This document shows, piece by piece, positions 1 through 11,794 of a DNA stretch of 64,000 nt. The stretch is from Diabrotica undecimpunctata. Its lineage: Eukaryota; Arthropoda; Insecta; Coleoptera; Chrysomelidae. The stretch spans positions 15,198,877 through 15,262,876 of the forward strand of contig NC_092810.1 in the NCBI RefSeq assembly GCF_040954645.1, written 5' to 3'. Within the stretch, counting starts at the first letter, position 1. Each line of letters opens with the position of its first letter. Made by a program: the position numbers and the translations under genes. The notes beneath the pieces were generated by a model, which saw only the letters and a program-made list of their open reading frames with translations, did not search any database and was not told the DNA's origin.

Positions 1-579
1 ATTTCATTTTTTTTTTTTTAATTAATTGACCGTTACTTCCAGGTGCCGATTTAATTTTCGTCTTTAAATTATCCAATAATTTTACTGTCCCACATAAATT
101 TATCTCTTGTTTTTCTAATAAGGTAATTGTGGTAACTATTAATTTATAATTGTTATTGATATAAGCGAGTTCCTGTTTCAATTTGGGTTTTTTTAATATT
201 TTTTTTGCTTTTCGTACTAACTTATAGGAATTAAATTTTTTCAAATTACGTTTGTGAAGTGGGGTTCCACAATGCTGGTCAATAAAGTACTTTTTTCTAC
301 TTGAAATCTGAGAATTAAAAAAAAAATAATTAGAATTCTAAAACCGCTTTAGAATTTAATTATGTTGTGGGAATGTGAGAAAAAAAGAGAAAAAATAAAA
401 CTTACCGATTTGCCGCATGGTTTACAAAATGCTCCATTTCCTTCTAGAGAAAGTTCCGAATAAGGTGCGATCCATAGCCTTAATTTAGATGTCATCTTTT
501 CACACAAATGTCTAAAACGTTTTAAAACGTGTTCTTTGCTTTTAGGTATACGCAACAAAACTAAACTAGGGTATAGCAA
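1..579 (-). pseudogene. hAT-type transposase N-terminus (partial, two exons)
   Basis: The minus-strand frame reads a BED/CGGBP1-like zinc finger split by an intron. Exon 1 ends at 406 on a GTAAG donor (401-405); exon 2 starts at 307 after a pyrimidine-rich tract and CAG. Joined in phase it shows CKPC followed by DQHCGTPLHKRN, i.e. C-x2-C and H...H ligands. The start is probably the Met at 495 (MTSKLRLWIAPYSEL) rather than the ORF-initial Met at 579, because the hAT at 48,273-51,171 begins similarly (TWIKPYKEL) and has its intron at the same place. Exon 2 stays open to base 1, so the protein continues outside the window. Such fingers bind transposon ends. It could be a domesticated CGGBP1-like gene, but the transposon setting argues against that. 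Confidence 0.55.
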
Positions 580-904
580 TTTGTGACTAAACTCTGATAC
601 AGTAACCGACTGTACAACTGATAATAAACTAATAAAGCTTAGGGATTTCCAAATAGTTAACCCTCAAGTGTCGATCAGGTACATTTTCCTAGAAATTTGT
701 TATATAAACAAACCATTGATATTTTATTATTGACTCAAAATTCTATTATAGAATGGTTTAGTAGTAGAATAATATCATGGGTAGTACCATGAAATTTTAA
801 AAAAAGCACAAATAGGCGGAATTTACGAAAAAAGGCAAAAAGTGCAAAAAACAATTATAATGGGCAAAATAAACAAAAAAGGCATTTTGCCTATAATCCG
901 AGCT
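580..904. other. No recognisable feature
   Basis: AT-rich sequence with an A-rich stretch at about 795-890. No coding frame or repeat structure that I can support. Confidence 0.4.
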
Positions 905-2735
905 TTAGTGATGATAAAAATATAGACAAAATAGACAACATACTTACAGCAACGATGATTGCATCAGGAAAAGAAATAGCAAAAAAGGATCTAAAAAAGA
1001 ACAACTATATATCAACAGAAACAAAGAAGCTTATGGATAGAAAAAGGAAGCTGAACGAAGAAGGCAAAAGGAAATCTATAGAATATGTAGAAATCAATAA
1101 AACAATAAGCAGAATGATAAAAGAAAATAAGAGAAAAGAATAAGAAATAAAAATAGAAGAAGTAATACTGAACAACAAAAATATGAAATGCTTAGGACCT
1201 AAATTAGGTAAGTGTAAAATAAACAAAATAAAAGATGTAAACGGAGTAAAAACAAACATTAAAGATGACATCATAAACATAATCCACCATTTCTACTCAG
1301 AATTATATAAAACAAAAAAGGAACCACCATAAGAAATTAAAAACCAACTCAGAGCTAGAGCTAAAGCCAGAAATAAGCAAATCAGAACTAAAGAAGGCAT
1401 TGAAAGAAATGAAAAACAATAAATCGCCTGGAAAAGATGGAATAACTGCAGAGATGCTGAAATATGATGGAAAAGTTTTAACTAATACTCTACACTCCCT
1501 TTTTAACAAGATATTAAAAGAAAAAAGAATCCCAAACAACTGGAAGGAATCCGTTACCATTATCCTACACAAGAAAGGGGATAGGGCAAATATAAAAACT
1601 ACCGTCCTATAACACTCCTCAATGTAATGTATACACTCCTAACAAAAATTTTAACCAATAGATTGACTACAAAATTCGACGGATACCAGTCGAAAAAATA
1701 AGCTGGTTTTAGAAAGGGATTCAGCACAAGTGACCATTACTAAGTTTAAAAATACTTATAGAACGAGCAAATGAATACCACATTCCTCTATATATAGCGC
1801 TCATAGATTTCAAAAGGTTTGCGACAGTGTCGAACATTGGACAGATATAGCGTTCATAGATCTCAAAAAGGCTTTCGACAGTGTCGAACATTGGACAGGG
1901 AAAAGTTCTTTGATTAACAGCAGAATTGACTACAGATATACGGAACTAATAGCCAATATATATATATAAGAAAGCTAAAACAACAATTAAAGCATATGAA
2001 GGAACAAAATCAATATAGATAAATAGAGGCGTGAGATAGGGCAACACAATATCACTGAAACTTTTCAGTCAGGCTCTGGAAGATATTTTTAAAAGATAAG
2101 AATGGGAAGAAAAAGGTGTTAAAATTTGTGGACAACGCTTGAACCATCTAAGGAACGCCGATGACATGGCATTGATAACCGATAAAAAAGAAAAATTATT
2201 TAAAATGATGAAAGAACTGGACGTAGAAGCTGGAAAGATAGGCCTTATTATGAATTACAGCAAGACCAAAATCATAACAAATACAGATGAAGACATCACA
2301 ATGAGGATCGGACAAGATGAAATAGAACAAGTTCAGGATTATATATATCTGGGTCAAACTATAAAACTTAACAAAGAAAACCAAACAGCAGAGATAAAAA
2401 GACGAGTTAGACTGGCATGGGCAGCATTTGGCAAACTAAGCTGCATTCTTAAAAACAAAAGATATCCACAGCATTTTAAGACCAAAGTATACAATCAATG
2501 CATACTCCCTGTTCTCACTAATGGTTCCCAAACGTGGACATTTACAAAAGCAAACATGGACAAAATCATAAAAACCCAAAGAGCAATGGAAAGACAAATG
2601 TTGCACATAAAACTAATGGATAAAAAGAGAAACGAGTTGATCAGAGAGAAAATTAAAGTGAGAGATGTTAGACAAGAAGTTGCAAAATTAAAATGGAGAT
2701 TTCCCGGACATAATATAAGACAAAACGAAGACTGA
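905..2735 (+). pseudogene. RTE-like LINE, endonuclease-RT linker and reverse transcriptase (decayed)
   Basis: Three frames together give a non-LTR retrotransposon polyprotein. Residues from 955 (charged linker, ETKKLMDRKRKLNEEGK) lead to the RT region at 1400-1612 (KNNKSPGKDGITAEMLK, then NNWKESVTIILHKKGD). The long frame 2139-2735 holds the catalytic box, degraded to NADDMALITDK from the usual Y/FADD, then IYLGQTI, LAWAAFGKL and LPVLTNGSQTWTFTK, and ends at LKWRFPGHNIRQNED. The same C-terminal layout recurs at 45,019-45,861. Stops and frameshifts are many and no apurinic-endonuclease domain is visible upstream, so this is a dead copy. Clade assignment to RTE rests on the WAAFGKL / LKWRWAGH type of C-terminus. 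Confidence 0.8.
1797..1898 (+). repeat. Tandem duplication of RT motif A inside the LINE
   Basis: Two copies of a roughly 50-bp segment (1797-1844 and 1850-1898), each ending CGAACATTGGACAG. The second reads AFIDLKKAFDSVEHWT, the RT motif A block; the first is the same block with frameshifts. Confidence 0.75.
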
Positions 2736-2739
2736 TGTA

Positions 2740-3520
2740 ACAAAATTATCCTTAACAAGCACATGTTAATACAACAAGTGACGTGAGGTTAAAAAAACCG
2801 TTGACAAAACATCATGTGAGTTATGTTTCAGAACTTAATTTTCAATATGGTTTTTCGATATTAAAATGTGAGTTTTAGTTCAAGATATTCGCACTAAAAA
2901 TTCACCCTGTATATTTTTTTAACTAATTTCACAATTGCTTCCCATCAGAAAGGCAAAAATTGTCATGATATTTAAATAACATATTTCAACACAACAATAA
3001 TATTTAACTGTATACAATAATCGCTTTTAAAAGATAAATACTTTTCCGTTACCAATTCAATCTTTCCGTCTGTTCTACCTAGCTATTTGATCCAAAATAA
3101 CAACAGGAAGGAAATCTGAGAAGGCTGTTGCATGAAAAGAATGTCAACTGATACGACAAAATATTTTTCCATCATGTCCTAGGACGCTTGATATCCTCGT
3201 CTATTTGTACATAAACAATAACAATGAAAATAGAAATGAGGTTGAAAGGACACGATAAGTAGCTCTGGAGGATGTTTGCTTCGGAACAAGGGTTTGTTAT
3301 ACGCTCAAGGGTGAACTCAAGGGAAAATCTTGAGGTCCTTCCGATAGTGGCGTGGATTAATTTACGAAGACAATATTTAAGGGAATAAGGTTTAATTAAA
3401 CTTTGTGTAATTTCACATCTCTTACGATGAATATTGTAAGCAAAAAAAAATATGAAACCTAACTCGATAGACAGTTATTATATTCAAAATATATTAAAAT
3501 ATTTTTAAAATATAGAAATT
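2740..3520. other. No recognisable feature
   Basis: No coding frame or terminal repeat that I can support. Probably flanking DNA between the LINE and the piggyBac. Confidence 0.4.
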
Positions 3521-3624
3521 TTAACCCTGCAGCGGTGACGCCAAGTCTCTCAGACCCAAGCGTCGTACTAGACGGTATAAAAAGAGTGGGGTTTAAACTA
3601 TCAACTTCGTGCTCTTGGTACCTT

Positions 3625-3710
3625 CTTCTTCTTCTTCTTAAAGTGCCTATCCGTTCCGGATGTTGGCGATCATCACGGCTATCTTAACTATCTTTCTTTC
3701 TTTCTTTCTT
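3625..3710 (-). mobile_element. 86-bp 5'-truncated LINE 3' tail with target duplication
   Basis: Flanked by a perfect 12-bp direct repeat TCTTGGTACCTT (3613-3624 and 3711-3722). Read on the minus strand the insert ends in (AAG)n and contains ATCCG-GAA-CGGAT, the same 3' stem-loop as the LINEs ending at 34,337 and 42,072. The far end is (TTTC)n on the plus strand. A very short reverse-transcribed insert. Confidence 0.8.
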
Positions 3711-5046
3711 TCTTGGTACCTTACTAATATTTATTATTGCATCTACCGTCGAGCCGAGAACTTTTGCCAGATTTTTATCTTTATTGTTATAGCCTATTTG
3801 GGTTCATTAGACTTGGCGCCACCACTTAAGTAACTCAAGTGGTGAGTAATTTTGCTGATATTATGTTTTCTATTACGTAAACATGTATTATTTTTTATTT
3901 TGCTTAGTCAAATTTATTATTTTTAGCACAATGAGTTATGAAAAGGAGTAAAATCTTCTCCTTCAATTGCTTGATGAAGTAGAAACTGACACAGAACAAC
4001 ATTTTGATGACATTGAATCAAAGGATAAAGTAGATAACATAGGGGAACATCTTTCAGATTCAGATACTGAACAAGAGGGTGATGGCGATGATTGCAAAGT
4101 GGATGTAATACCAGCAAAAGTTTCACGGATTGCTACTTTTATAGGCAAAGATGAAGCAGTCTGGAAAAAACTGCCCGGTGCAAACCGTAAGAACTCTCCA
4201 ATTTAATAAAGTTTTTTACTTACCCGGTGTAAAAGCAAATGGCAACAATGCCAAATCCATAATTGATTGTTGGAATTTGTTTTTTTCCGAAGATATTTTA
4301 AACATTATTGTTGAAAGTACGAACAAATATATAGATAGATCAAATGAAAGAATGTAATCGAAATAAGAGCTTTACTAGGATTGCTCTATAATAGCTAAAT
4401 AATTTAGCTGGGTGTTTAAAAAGTAATCGGTTAAGCACAGAAGAGTTGTGGGAGCGACATCGCAGCAGTGTTGAAATGTTTGGGATAACCAACGTTTTGT
4501 ATTTTTGTTAAGACATATTAGACTTGATGATTTAGAAACTCGAGACAAAAGGAAATTGTCTGATAAGCTAGCGCCTATAAGACAACTTTTTACAAGTTTT
4601 GTAAAAAATTGCAAAGATGCCTACACAATTGGCGAGTATGGCACTATAGATGAAAAACTTGAGGCATTTCGGGAAAGATCCCGTTTTAAACAGTATATTC
4701 CTTCCAAACCGAACAAATATGGATTAAAAACCTTTGCCTTAGTTCATGCAAAAACTAGATATATATATTAAATCTAGAACCATATGTTGTTTAACAACCA
4801 GAGTGACCCTTTCATTTAAAAAATGTTCTAGTTAGTATTGTTGAGAGATTAATTGGTCCAATATCGTGTACTGGAAGGAACCTTACGTGTGATAGTTGGT
4901 TTATCAGGTTTGAGGTTATTACAAAACTGCGTCGTGATCACAATCTGACCTATGTCGGTACAGTGAGAAAAAACAAAAGACAATTACCGTTAGAGTTTAA
5001 AAACACCAAACATTGACCTGTTTAAGTATGTTTGGATTCCAAGAAA

Positions 5047-5315
5047 GTCGATCGGATAGCCAAGCGGGCTGGGCTGCTGGCTTCTCCTTCGCTTCAATGC
5101 GAGAGATGTCAGTTCAAATCCCCGGCTCGGTGAACAGAAAACAAAAAGGCTAACGCAGTAGTTTAAAATTCTAAAATGAATCTGCGGCTTAGTCTAGAAT
5201 ATGCTGGTATCTGATCGGCCTATGGTGGAGCAGTACGGCAAGAGATAAGGGCTTGCGGCTAGGTGATACTCCTCCATAGATCCCTACCGGAAGGGCGTGG
5301 AACGCCTAAATACCG

Positions 5316-5381
<66 letters not shown>
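5047..5381 (+). mobile_element. tRNA-derived SINE inserted in the piggyBac
   Basis: A perfect 14-bp target duplication TGGATTCCAAGAAA flanks it (5033-5046, 5382-5395). The head has a Pol III A box TAGCCAAGCGGG (5057-5068), matching the TRGCNNAGYNGG consensus, and a B box GTTCAAATCC (5112-5121). A non-tRNA body follows (about 5130-5317) and the tail is a pure (AT)n run. It needs a LINE partner in trans. Not a functional tRNA gene: there is no clean acceptor or anticodon stem. Confidence 0.85.

Positions 5382-5382
<1 letters not shown>
5318..5382. repeat. (AT)n tail of the SINE
   Basis: Uninterrupted AT dinucleotide tract ending at the second copy of the target duplication. Confidence 0.95.
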
Positions 5383-5384
<2 letters not shown>

Positions 5385-6415
5385 ATTCCAAGAAAATACT
5401 ACAATAGTATCCTATGTACCCAGGAAGGGAAAAACTGTCAGACTGGCCACAATAATGATCAAATAGATAAATCAACAGATGATCAACAAAAGCCAAAGAT
5501 TATAACGTTTTATAACTCAACTAAAAGTGAGCTCGACACCGTTGATGAACTTTATGCCACGTATAATGTAGCTTGAAATACCCGGAGATGGCCAATGATG
5601 GTTTCTTTATTCACTTATGAATGTGGCTGGAATAAACTCCCAAATTATATATCTGGCCAATAATCAAAATGATAATTTTCTTCGTAGAATATACATAAAA
5701 TGTTTGGCCGCAGAGCTAATCGACCAGCATCTAAAGCGTCGCTCTATGGTGGAAAATATCTCTCCAGCTATTCGCAACCAACGCCAAGAAGTGGCTGGAA
5801 CTTCAAGTGAACTTCCAAGAGGTAATCCGGAAAATTTAAATATTGAAAACGATGTAATTTTTGCGTTAAAGACAGTAAGACTGGTTAGTTTTGTCAAATG
5901 TGCAAAAAATTTAAATGTTTAACACATGCCCAGTTTCAGTGCCCAGATTGTATATTGCCCCCACAAAATGTTTTAAAGTGCGACTTATAGAATCAAGAAT
6001 CAAGTTTGACAAATAAATCTTATATTTTAATGTTTTGTACCCCTAATAAAATAAAAGTTAATCTGCATGAACCCTTGTTTTATTTTTCACAATTCATGAA
6101 CATCCATCATTTATTAATTATTTTTATAAATATTCATAAAGAAGTAAAGCTAAATAATACACCAGTACTGTTGTCATTTTCTAATAAATTAATAATTGAA
6201 TTTTGGGTCTGTCAGACTTGGCGCCACTAATGGTGTTCTGATATTGGGCAACACCAGTGCAGGGTTCATAAAAATTCTAATTTTGTAGTGCCTGGCCATT
6301 CCAAGCTCATGATGGTGGATAGACTACATGCGACTCATCTACACATAACCATTTTGAGGTAGTGAACTCATACTTATTCATATACCATGACCTTACAGAA
6401 CGTTGGTTACCATTA

Positions 6416-8030
6416 TCTTCTTCTTAGCGTGCCGTCTCTCTACGGAGGTTGGTAATCATAATGGCTCTATTTTTATTTTTGAACTTGGTGCTCTAAACAA
6501 ATCAATCGATCTGCATTGATACCAATCACGTAAATTCTTCAACCATGAGTTCTGCCTTCGGCCAACAGATCTTCTTCCTTGAATCTTTCCCTGTATTATG
6601 AGTCTCAAAATTTCATATTTTGGTCCCCTCATCACGTGGCCTAGGTATTTCAGTTTTGTGGTTTGTATAGTGGTGATTATTTCTGTTTCTTTACCAACCC
6701 TCTCCAGTACTTCTTTATTTGTAATTCTATCAGTTCATGATATTTTTAATAATCTGCGGGATAACCAAAGTTCGAAAGCCTCGATTCTTTTTAAATTGCA
6801 TTTTTTTAATGTCAAAGTCTCAGCTCCATATTATAATATTGAAAATATATAACAGCGAATGGTACGTAGTCTGATCTCCAAATTTAGTTAGATTTTTGCA
6901 CGTTAGGAGTGGGTTCATTCGTATAAATGTTGATCTGGCAATCTCTATTCGCCTATTTATTTCTGCAGTATGATCATTGGCTTCATTGATCAAAGTTCCC
7001 AAGTACTGATATTTTTCTACTTATTCTATCACGTTACCACTGATTGTCAATATGTGATGTATATTTTGTGGTCTTTTTGTAATTAGCATGTACTTCTTTT
7101 TTTTTAGCGTTTATAGTAATTCTCATCTTAGTATTATTCATGCTTAAGCTTTCGATAAGATGTTGTAGATCTTCTATACTTCGTTGCTATGATCACAGTG
7201 TCGTCTGCATATCGTAAGTCATGATACTATGACTAACAAGATAGGATCTTCCCGTAGCACAAAATAGGTCGTGTTCGCGCATGCCGTCATTGAATTAGAA
7301 TTCTTGTTAAAGTTAAATGGGATTTTTATGCATTCTGTGATGAAATTATTCAATTAGCAAAATAATAATATTAAATAAAAGTTTAATAATTACAATAATC
7401 GTACACAAAAGGATATCTTCAAACTATTTATTAAAGATTATTTATTGTCACATACAAAAAACTGACATTACGAACGTGCAACTCTCCAATTACGTCACGA
7501 CTTATGCGCAATATCTTATCTTCTTAATCGTAGTGTCATGTCGTAAGTTGTTAATTAGTTTTCCGTTAACGGTAACTCTCGCTTTGATATTATTGAGTGT
7601 TTTGTAAAACTTCTTCAGAATATAAGTTACACAAAAGTGGCGATAAAACACATCACTGTCTAACTCCTTTACAGATCTTCATTTCTTCTGAGCGTTGCCC
7701 ATCTTAAACTATGGCACTTCTGTTCCAATATAATGGTTGCACTATATTTATGATTTTACTGTCAATGCGCTTGTTCATAAGTATTGATATTAGTTTTCCA
7801 TGTCTTACTTTATCGAAAGCTTTTTCGTAGTCAACAAAGCACAAGTGTAGATCAACGTTTACATTCCGATATCGCTGAATCAATATGTTGATAGCAAATA
7901 GTCCTTCTCGAGTACCCATTCCATTTCGGAACCCGAACTGGGTCTCGCTAATATCCTCCTCTAGCCATTCGTTTCGGAGAGGTGCAAAAGGGAGATTTTT
8001 GGGTACGGCCATTGGCGTAGCTGCGGTAAT
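6416..8030 (-). pseudogene. LINE reverse transcriptase, two fragments of one family
   Basis: Minus strand. 7704-8012 reads the RT start (ISETQFGFRNGMGTREGLF, then LCFVDYEKAFDKVRHGKL), the same family as the LINE at 33,041-34,337. Further on (about 7540-7660) remnants of CVLSPLL-NLYSEEVL can be followed. The YADDTVI box is read at about 7190-7215, and a second degraded version lies at about 7527-7545; between them (about 7235-7530) the DNA does not fit the LINE. The 3' end near 6416 has the (AAG)n tail and the CCAACCTCCG stem-loop remnant. Either two copies abut or an insertion duplicated the site. Only the RT and 3' portions are present. Confidence 0.75.
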
Positions 8031-8541
8031 TGCAAAAGGTTTCTAACATTAATCTTAAAGTAATATACTTCATCTAATTTACTTACCATTGCACGTCATC
8101 CGCGTCATAGCCCGTGAGGTCACTTGATACCAACATGAAATATTTAGGCGGTAGGTGTGTTCTTTTTTAGAATCACTTTGCCGAGTACACTGGCATTACA
8201 GCCACTACATATTTTATTATATACGCGTAGAAATTATATTTCAAGATTTCTATTAATGTTAACTTAAAGAAATAGACGATAATATATGTTTCATTTAATT
8301 TGTATAATTGCATTATAAAGCGTTTTTATGAAGAACATTTGTTCAGAACACACTGTAACTGTAATCAAACGAAGGTGATATTTTGGCATAAATTTGTAAC
8401 ATTTATTTGACAGTTGCGGTGTTGACAGTTTTTGTACTTTATTATTTTGAATTTTAAAGTGAATACCTCTTGTTTTATATTTTTACCTACTTAATAAAAT
8501 CTGTTCTGTTTAGAACAAAATTAGTCTGTTTTATTTTAAAA
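8031..8541. other. No recognisable feature
   Basis: AT-rich sequence without a supported reading frame. It may be the 5' part of the element whose first exon starts at 8542. Confidence 0.35.
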
Positions 8542-8668
8542 ATGTCACGTAAGAATTTAAATAGTCATTGTAAAGAGATGATAGTTTCTTTGATTCATTA
8601 TTTTGAACAGGAACGTGATAATAACTACCACATTCTACCCTTGACTGCTGTTAGAGAAGTATTTAAAT
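8542..8668 (+). pseudogene. First exon of an insect IS630/Tc1-like transposase-type ORF
   Basis: MSRKNLNSHCKEMIVSLIHY followed by FEQERDNN and LPLTAVREVFK, ending on a GTATGT donor at 8669. From memory of insect proteins, openings such as MSRKxLSxxCKEIVVSLxxYF-EQE begin a repetitive helix-turn-helix/DDE protein. Nothing downstream in the next kilobase continues it, so it is an orphan exon or an element whose body is lost. Confidence 0.4.
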
Positions 8669-9197
8669 GTATGTTTTGTATATTATTGTAGATGGTTAAA
8701 ATATAAATACTTATTCTACTACTAATAATATTAAAAATTTCTTAAATCTTGTTTTGTTTTTATTTATTTACAATAAATATTAATTTGTTTTGTTGTATAG
8801 TCCACTTTTGCAATAATTATTTGACCTATTTGATTTAGAATAAATCCAGGATTTTTTTATACTTTTTCAACTATGTCAACTTCGATCTCTGTCAATGATA
8901 ATGACGTGCAACGATAAGTAAATTAGATGGACTGTATATAATAATTAGTTACTAATCTAAATATAAAAAAAATTTTACAGTGAAATTACATTTACAAAAA
9001 TACATTTTGTCTGTGAAAGTTTTTTAAATATGTGTTTTGTGTAAAAACGTTTTTTAAAACAAACAATTTTTTGGATTGATTTTCGCCATTTGTAGAATCC
9101 AGATGAGTTGTTTATTCCATTTTCTAAAGACCATGACAACTAAGTTAGTATAAGATGCAATATAATTATGCAATGTAATTTGTATTAAATATATATA

Positions 9198-9244
<47 letters not shown>

Positions 9245-10719
9245 TCATTTATTTATTTATATATATTTAGTCTTGTAAGCTCCGCGACTAAAAACATTAC
9301 TTCTGGAGATGCCTTTATGATAATTAGCTGAATAGTAGTGAAGAGCCAACCTACTCTACTAACCAGATCTCCCAGTTTTGGATCGCTGCCGTAAAACAAA
9401 TAACCATTTTAATTCAATTACTCACAAGACAAAATTGGGGCAAAGAGGCAATATTTTTTGTTTTTTCGAATATAGGTGTTGATTTAGAGTCAATAAAGAT
9501 GAAATATACGTCTGACAAAATTTGTAGCTGGAAAATTAATATAAATTTATTGTCCATTTTAGGCGAAAATTATTTAATTGGCGAAGAGAGTACTAAATAA
9601 CGGGAATTTTTGTTACGTTGGATTTTATCGATTATATGCATTATATTGTAGGGCATTACAAGTTAATTACAGCGTACGAATAATTTAATGTGTAAAAATA
9701 ATTAATCGGAGCATACATACAGTATCAACAAAACTTTAAGATGAATATTCAGAATATTAAATAATAAGGGAGGGATATAAGAGAATTTTGGAGTGTTTTT
9801 CCCATAAAAACAACGTAACTTCTTAAGAAAAACTGCACATAAACTAAATACTTTTCAACTTAAAAAAACTCTTAACGTTCCAAAAAATATAAATAAAATA
9901 ACTTAAATTTTTTCCTTTCTCCTAAGATCCTGCCTGCCATGCTAACTTAACTTATCTTCTATTCTTAAATGAACAGCATTCCCTTCATATATAAGAAGGT
10001 TAGGTTCCCTTTCTCTTCAATGACAAGGAAATCGATTCCATTGTAACCTACATATCGATATATTAGATAGTATTGCGGGTGGCCTACTCTACGACGGCAA
10101 ATTAGTAGCTAGTGTGATTTCATCAGTGGACTGTGATTTTTGCTAACGTTCAAAATATTAGATTAATAACGATCGTATCGTTACAACCTGTAAGTTTTAG
10201 AGGTCCCTGTTAATCAGGAATCTTTCCACAAACCACGAGTTGATTCGTGTAATACATCTGACAAACCTCATTGTCAAATTTAAAGCAAAGGATGTATCTG
10301 ATGGATCTGCCACAACTTGACTAGAGCTTCATCACTGTAAGGCTGAGAGGTCTAGCGCGTTGTTAAAGCAAGGTACCATCGACTTTCAAGATTCGGGAAG
10401 CATTAATTGTTGTTAACTTATAGATCTTTAGAATGTTATGTTCGACCCTTAGAGATATATTTTATCTCTTACAGTTATCTTGTTATAAATTAGGAGTGCA
10501 TGTTGGTGATATGAATAAAACCTTAATGTATATGTGACACAAGGAAGTAGCTTCTCGTACAGCCATCAAATTTGCCTTATGTCTTCTTCAGCTGCTTTTT
10601 GGCGGTCTGTCTCTGAAGAATCACTTGGTAATATAGTGTGATAATTGCCAGTGTAGAATTAAAATAGAAGTTTATTGATGTTTTTGGTAAGAAACGACGT
10701 TTTTCACACTATTAAGCAA
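8669..10719. other. No recognisable gene; AT-rich, with one microsatellite
   Basis: No frame with a recognisable domain on either strand. It contains the (AT)n tract at 9189-9242. I see no terminal repeats. Confidence 0.4.
9189..9242. repeat. (AT)n microsatellite
   Basis: AT dinucleotide run with two short interruptions at its left edge. Confidence 0.95.
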
Positions 10720-11075
10720 AAATTTATTCTAAACAGTGACAGCTTTATGCCCAGTGACCGAGATTTAAATGTAAAAATAAAGTTGTGGTATCTAAAACTT
10801 ATGTGCCTTCAGACCTAAGATCTTCTAGACCTTCTTTAATATCTTTTTATATTGTTGACATGATAAGTTATGGATTTTGAGACTTTAAACGAGAAGCAAA
10901 TGAGCATATTGACATTACAAAGCTAAATATCAACAAAGCTACATCTATAATGATCGAAGCAGTCAATACTTCACTTGTTAAGTTAAAAACTTGGTTTTCT
11001 GATCTTCAAGAACTAGTAGAGGTTAACATTATGAAGAAAGGGAAAACTTTAATTGCATTCCACTCTTAAATTTTC
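10720..11075 (+). pseudogene. Possible relic of a repetitive insect ORF of unknown function
   Basis: The translation around 10,735-10,765 gives DSFMPSDRDF, and frames further on give TYVPSDLRSSRPS and FKREANEHIDITKLNINK. A 'HSFxPxDRDF' box is found in a widespread repetitive insect protein whose N-terminal part resembles the relic at 47,660-48,264. There is no long open frame. Weak call from motif memory only. Confidence 0.3.
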
Positions 11076-11240
11076 CGGAAGTAATCGTTAACCGTCATTA
11101 ATTTAACAGGGCACAATAAGAATTAATAGTTAATAAACTCTTTATTTTTGTATTTAAATAAAATAGTGTTTAATTTTATACTATTTGAATATATTCAAAC
11201 AATATTTTATTTTCGAGAGTTTTAAGTACTGTTTAAATAG

Positions 11241-11359
<119 letters not shown>

Positions 11360-11794
11360 GGGATTCTACTGTCCTCCGGAGGCGTGTCAACCGAGAGCTG
11401 ACAGCCGTGCCGGACGCATCAAGGAATTTGGATATCGGTCAAAATACTTGGGAATTCCAAGTTTGGTCAAATCCAAATTTCTAATTGATTCGATGCAGGG
11501 AAATTCCACATTTGCTACGTAAAACAAAGGATTTGTTTTACATAAAAGCAGGTAGATTTTCTCTCATCGATCAGTCGAGCTTGCCTCTTCTACTGTAGAC
11601 CTAGTCGGTGCTATTATTGTTCCAACTAAGTTATTGTTTTATTTCTGATTTCTTATATACCATTTTTATTTTAGCATTATTGTATATTCAGACCTTTTCA
11701 GGTTAGAATATTACATTGATCTATATTTGTTCATGTACTGATTGTTTGATATTTTATTTGATTATTTTGATTGTTTATTTTCTTGTATTTGTAT

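Larger units (their letters stand above)
3931..5990 (+). pseudogene. piggyBac transposase (interrupted, frameshifted)
   Basis: An ATG at 3931, just after a TTTTTAG acceptor-like site, opens MSYEKE followed by an in-frame TAA and then an acidic N-terminus (LLDEVETDTEQHFDDIE, 3967-4206), as in piggyBac-derived proteins. The frame 4505-4771 carries the DDE/IS4-like part (KLAPIRQLFTSFVKNCKDAY, then FRERSRFKQYIPSKPNKYGL). The SINE splits the ORF near 5040. The C-terminal part is 5617-5922 (NVAGINSQIIYLANN), and after a frameshift the cysteine-rich domain CQMCKKFKC...CPDC runs to a stop at 5988-5990. Cut-and-paste transposase without a working reading frame. Confidence 0.8.
3525..6264 (+). mobile_element. 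piggyBac element with two nested insertions
   Basis: The left end is TTAA (3521-3524) followed by CCCTGCAGCGG; the right end is CCAGTGCAGGG (to 6264) followed by TTCA, a one-base decay of the TTAA target site. Inside both ends an inverted motif CCAAGTCT-x-x-CAGACCCA is shared (about 3542-3558 and 6205-6222). These are piggyBac hallmarks (TTAA target, CCCTGCA-type tip). The span of 2740 bp falls to roughly 2.3 kb once the LINE tail (3625-3710) and the SINE (5047-5381) with their target duplications are removed, the usual size for the family. Confidence 0.85.

Noticed and set aside
5057..5121. Functional tRNA gene
   Set aside because: A and B boxes are good, but acceptor and anticodon stems do not form, and the unit has a target duplication and AT tail: a SINE.
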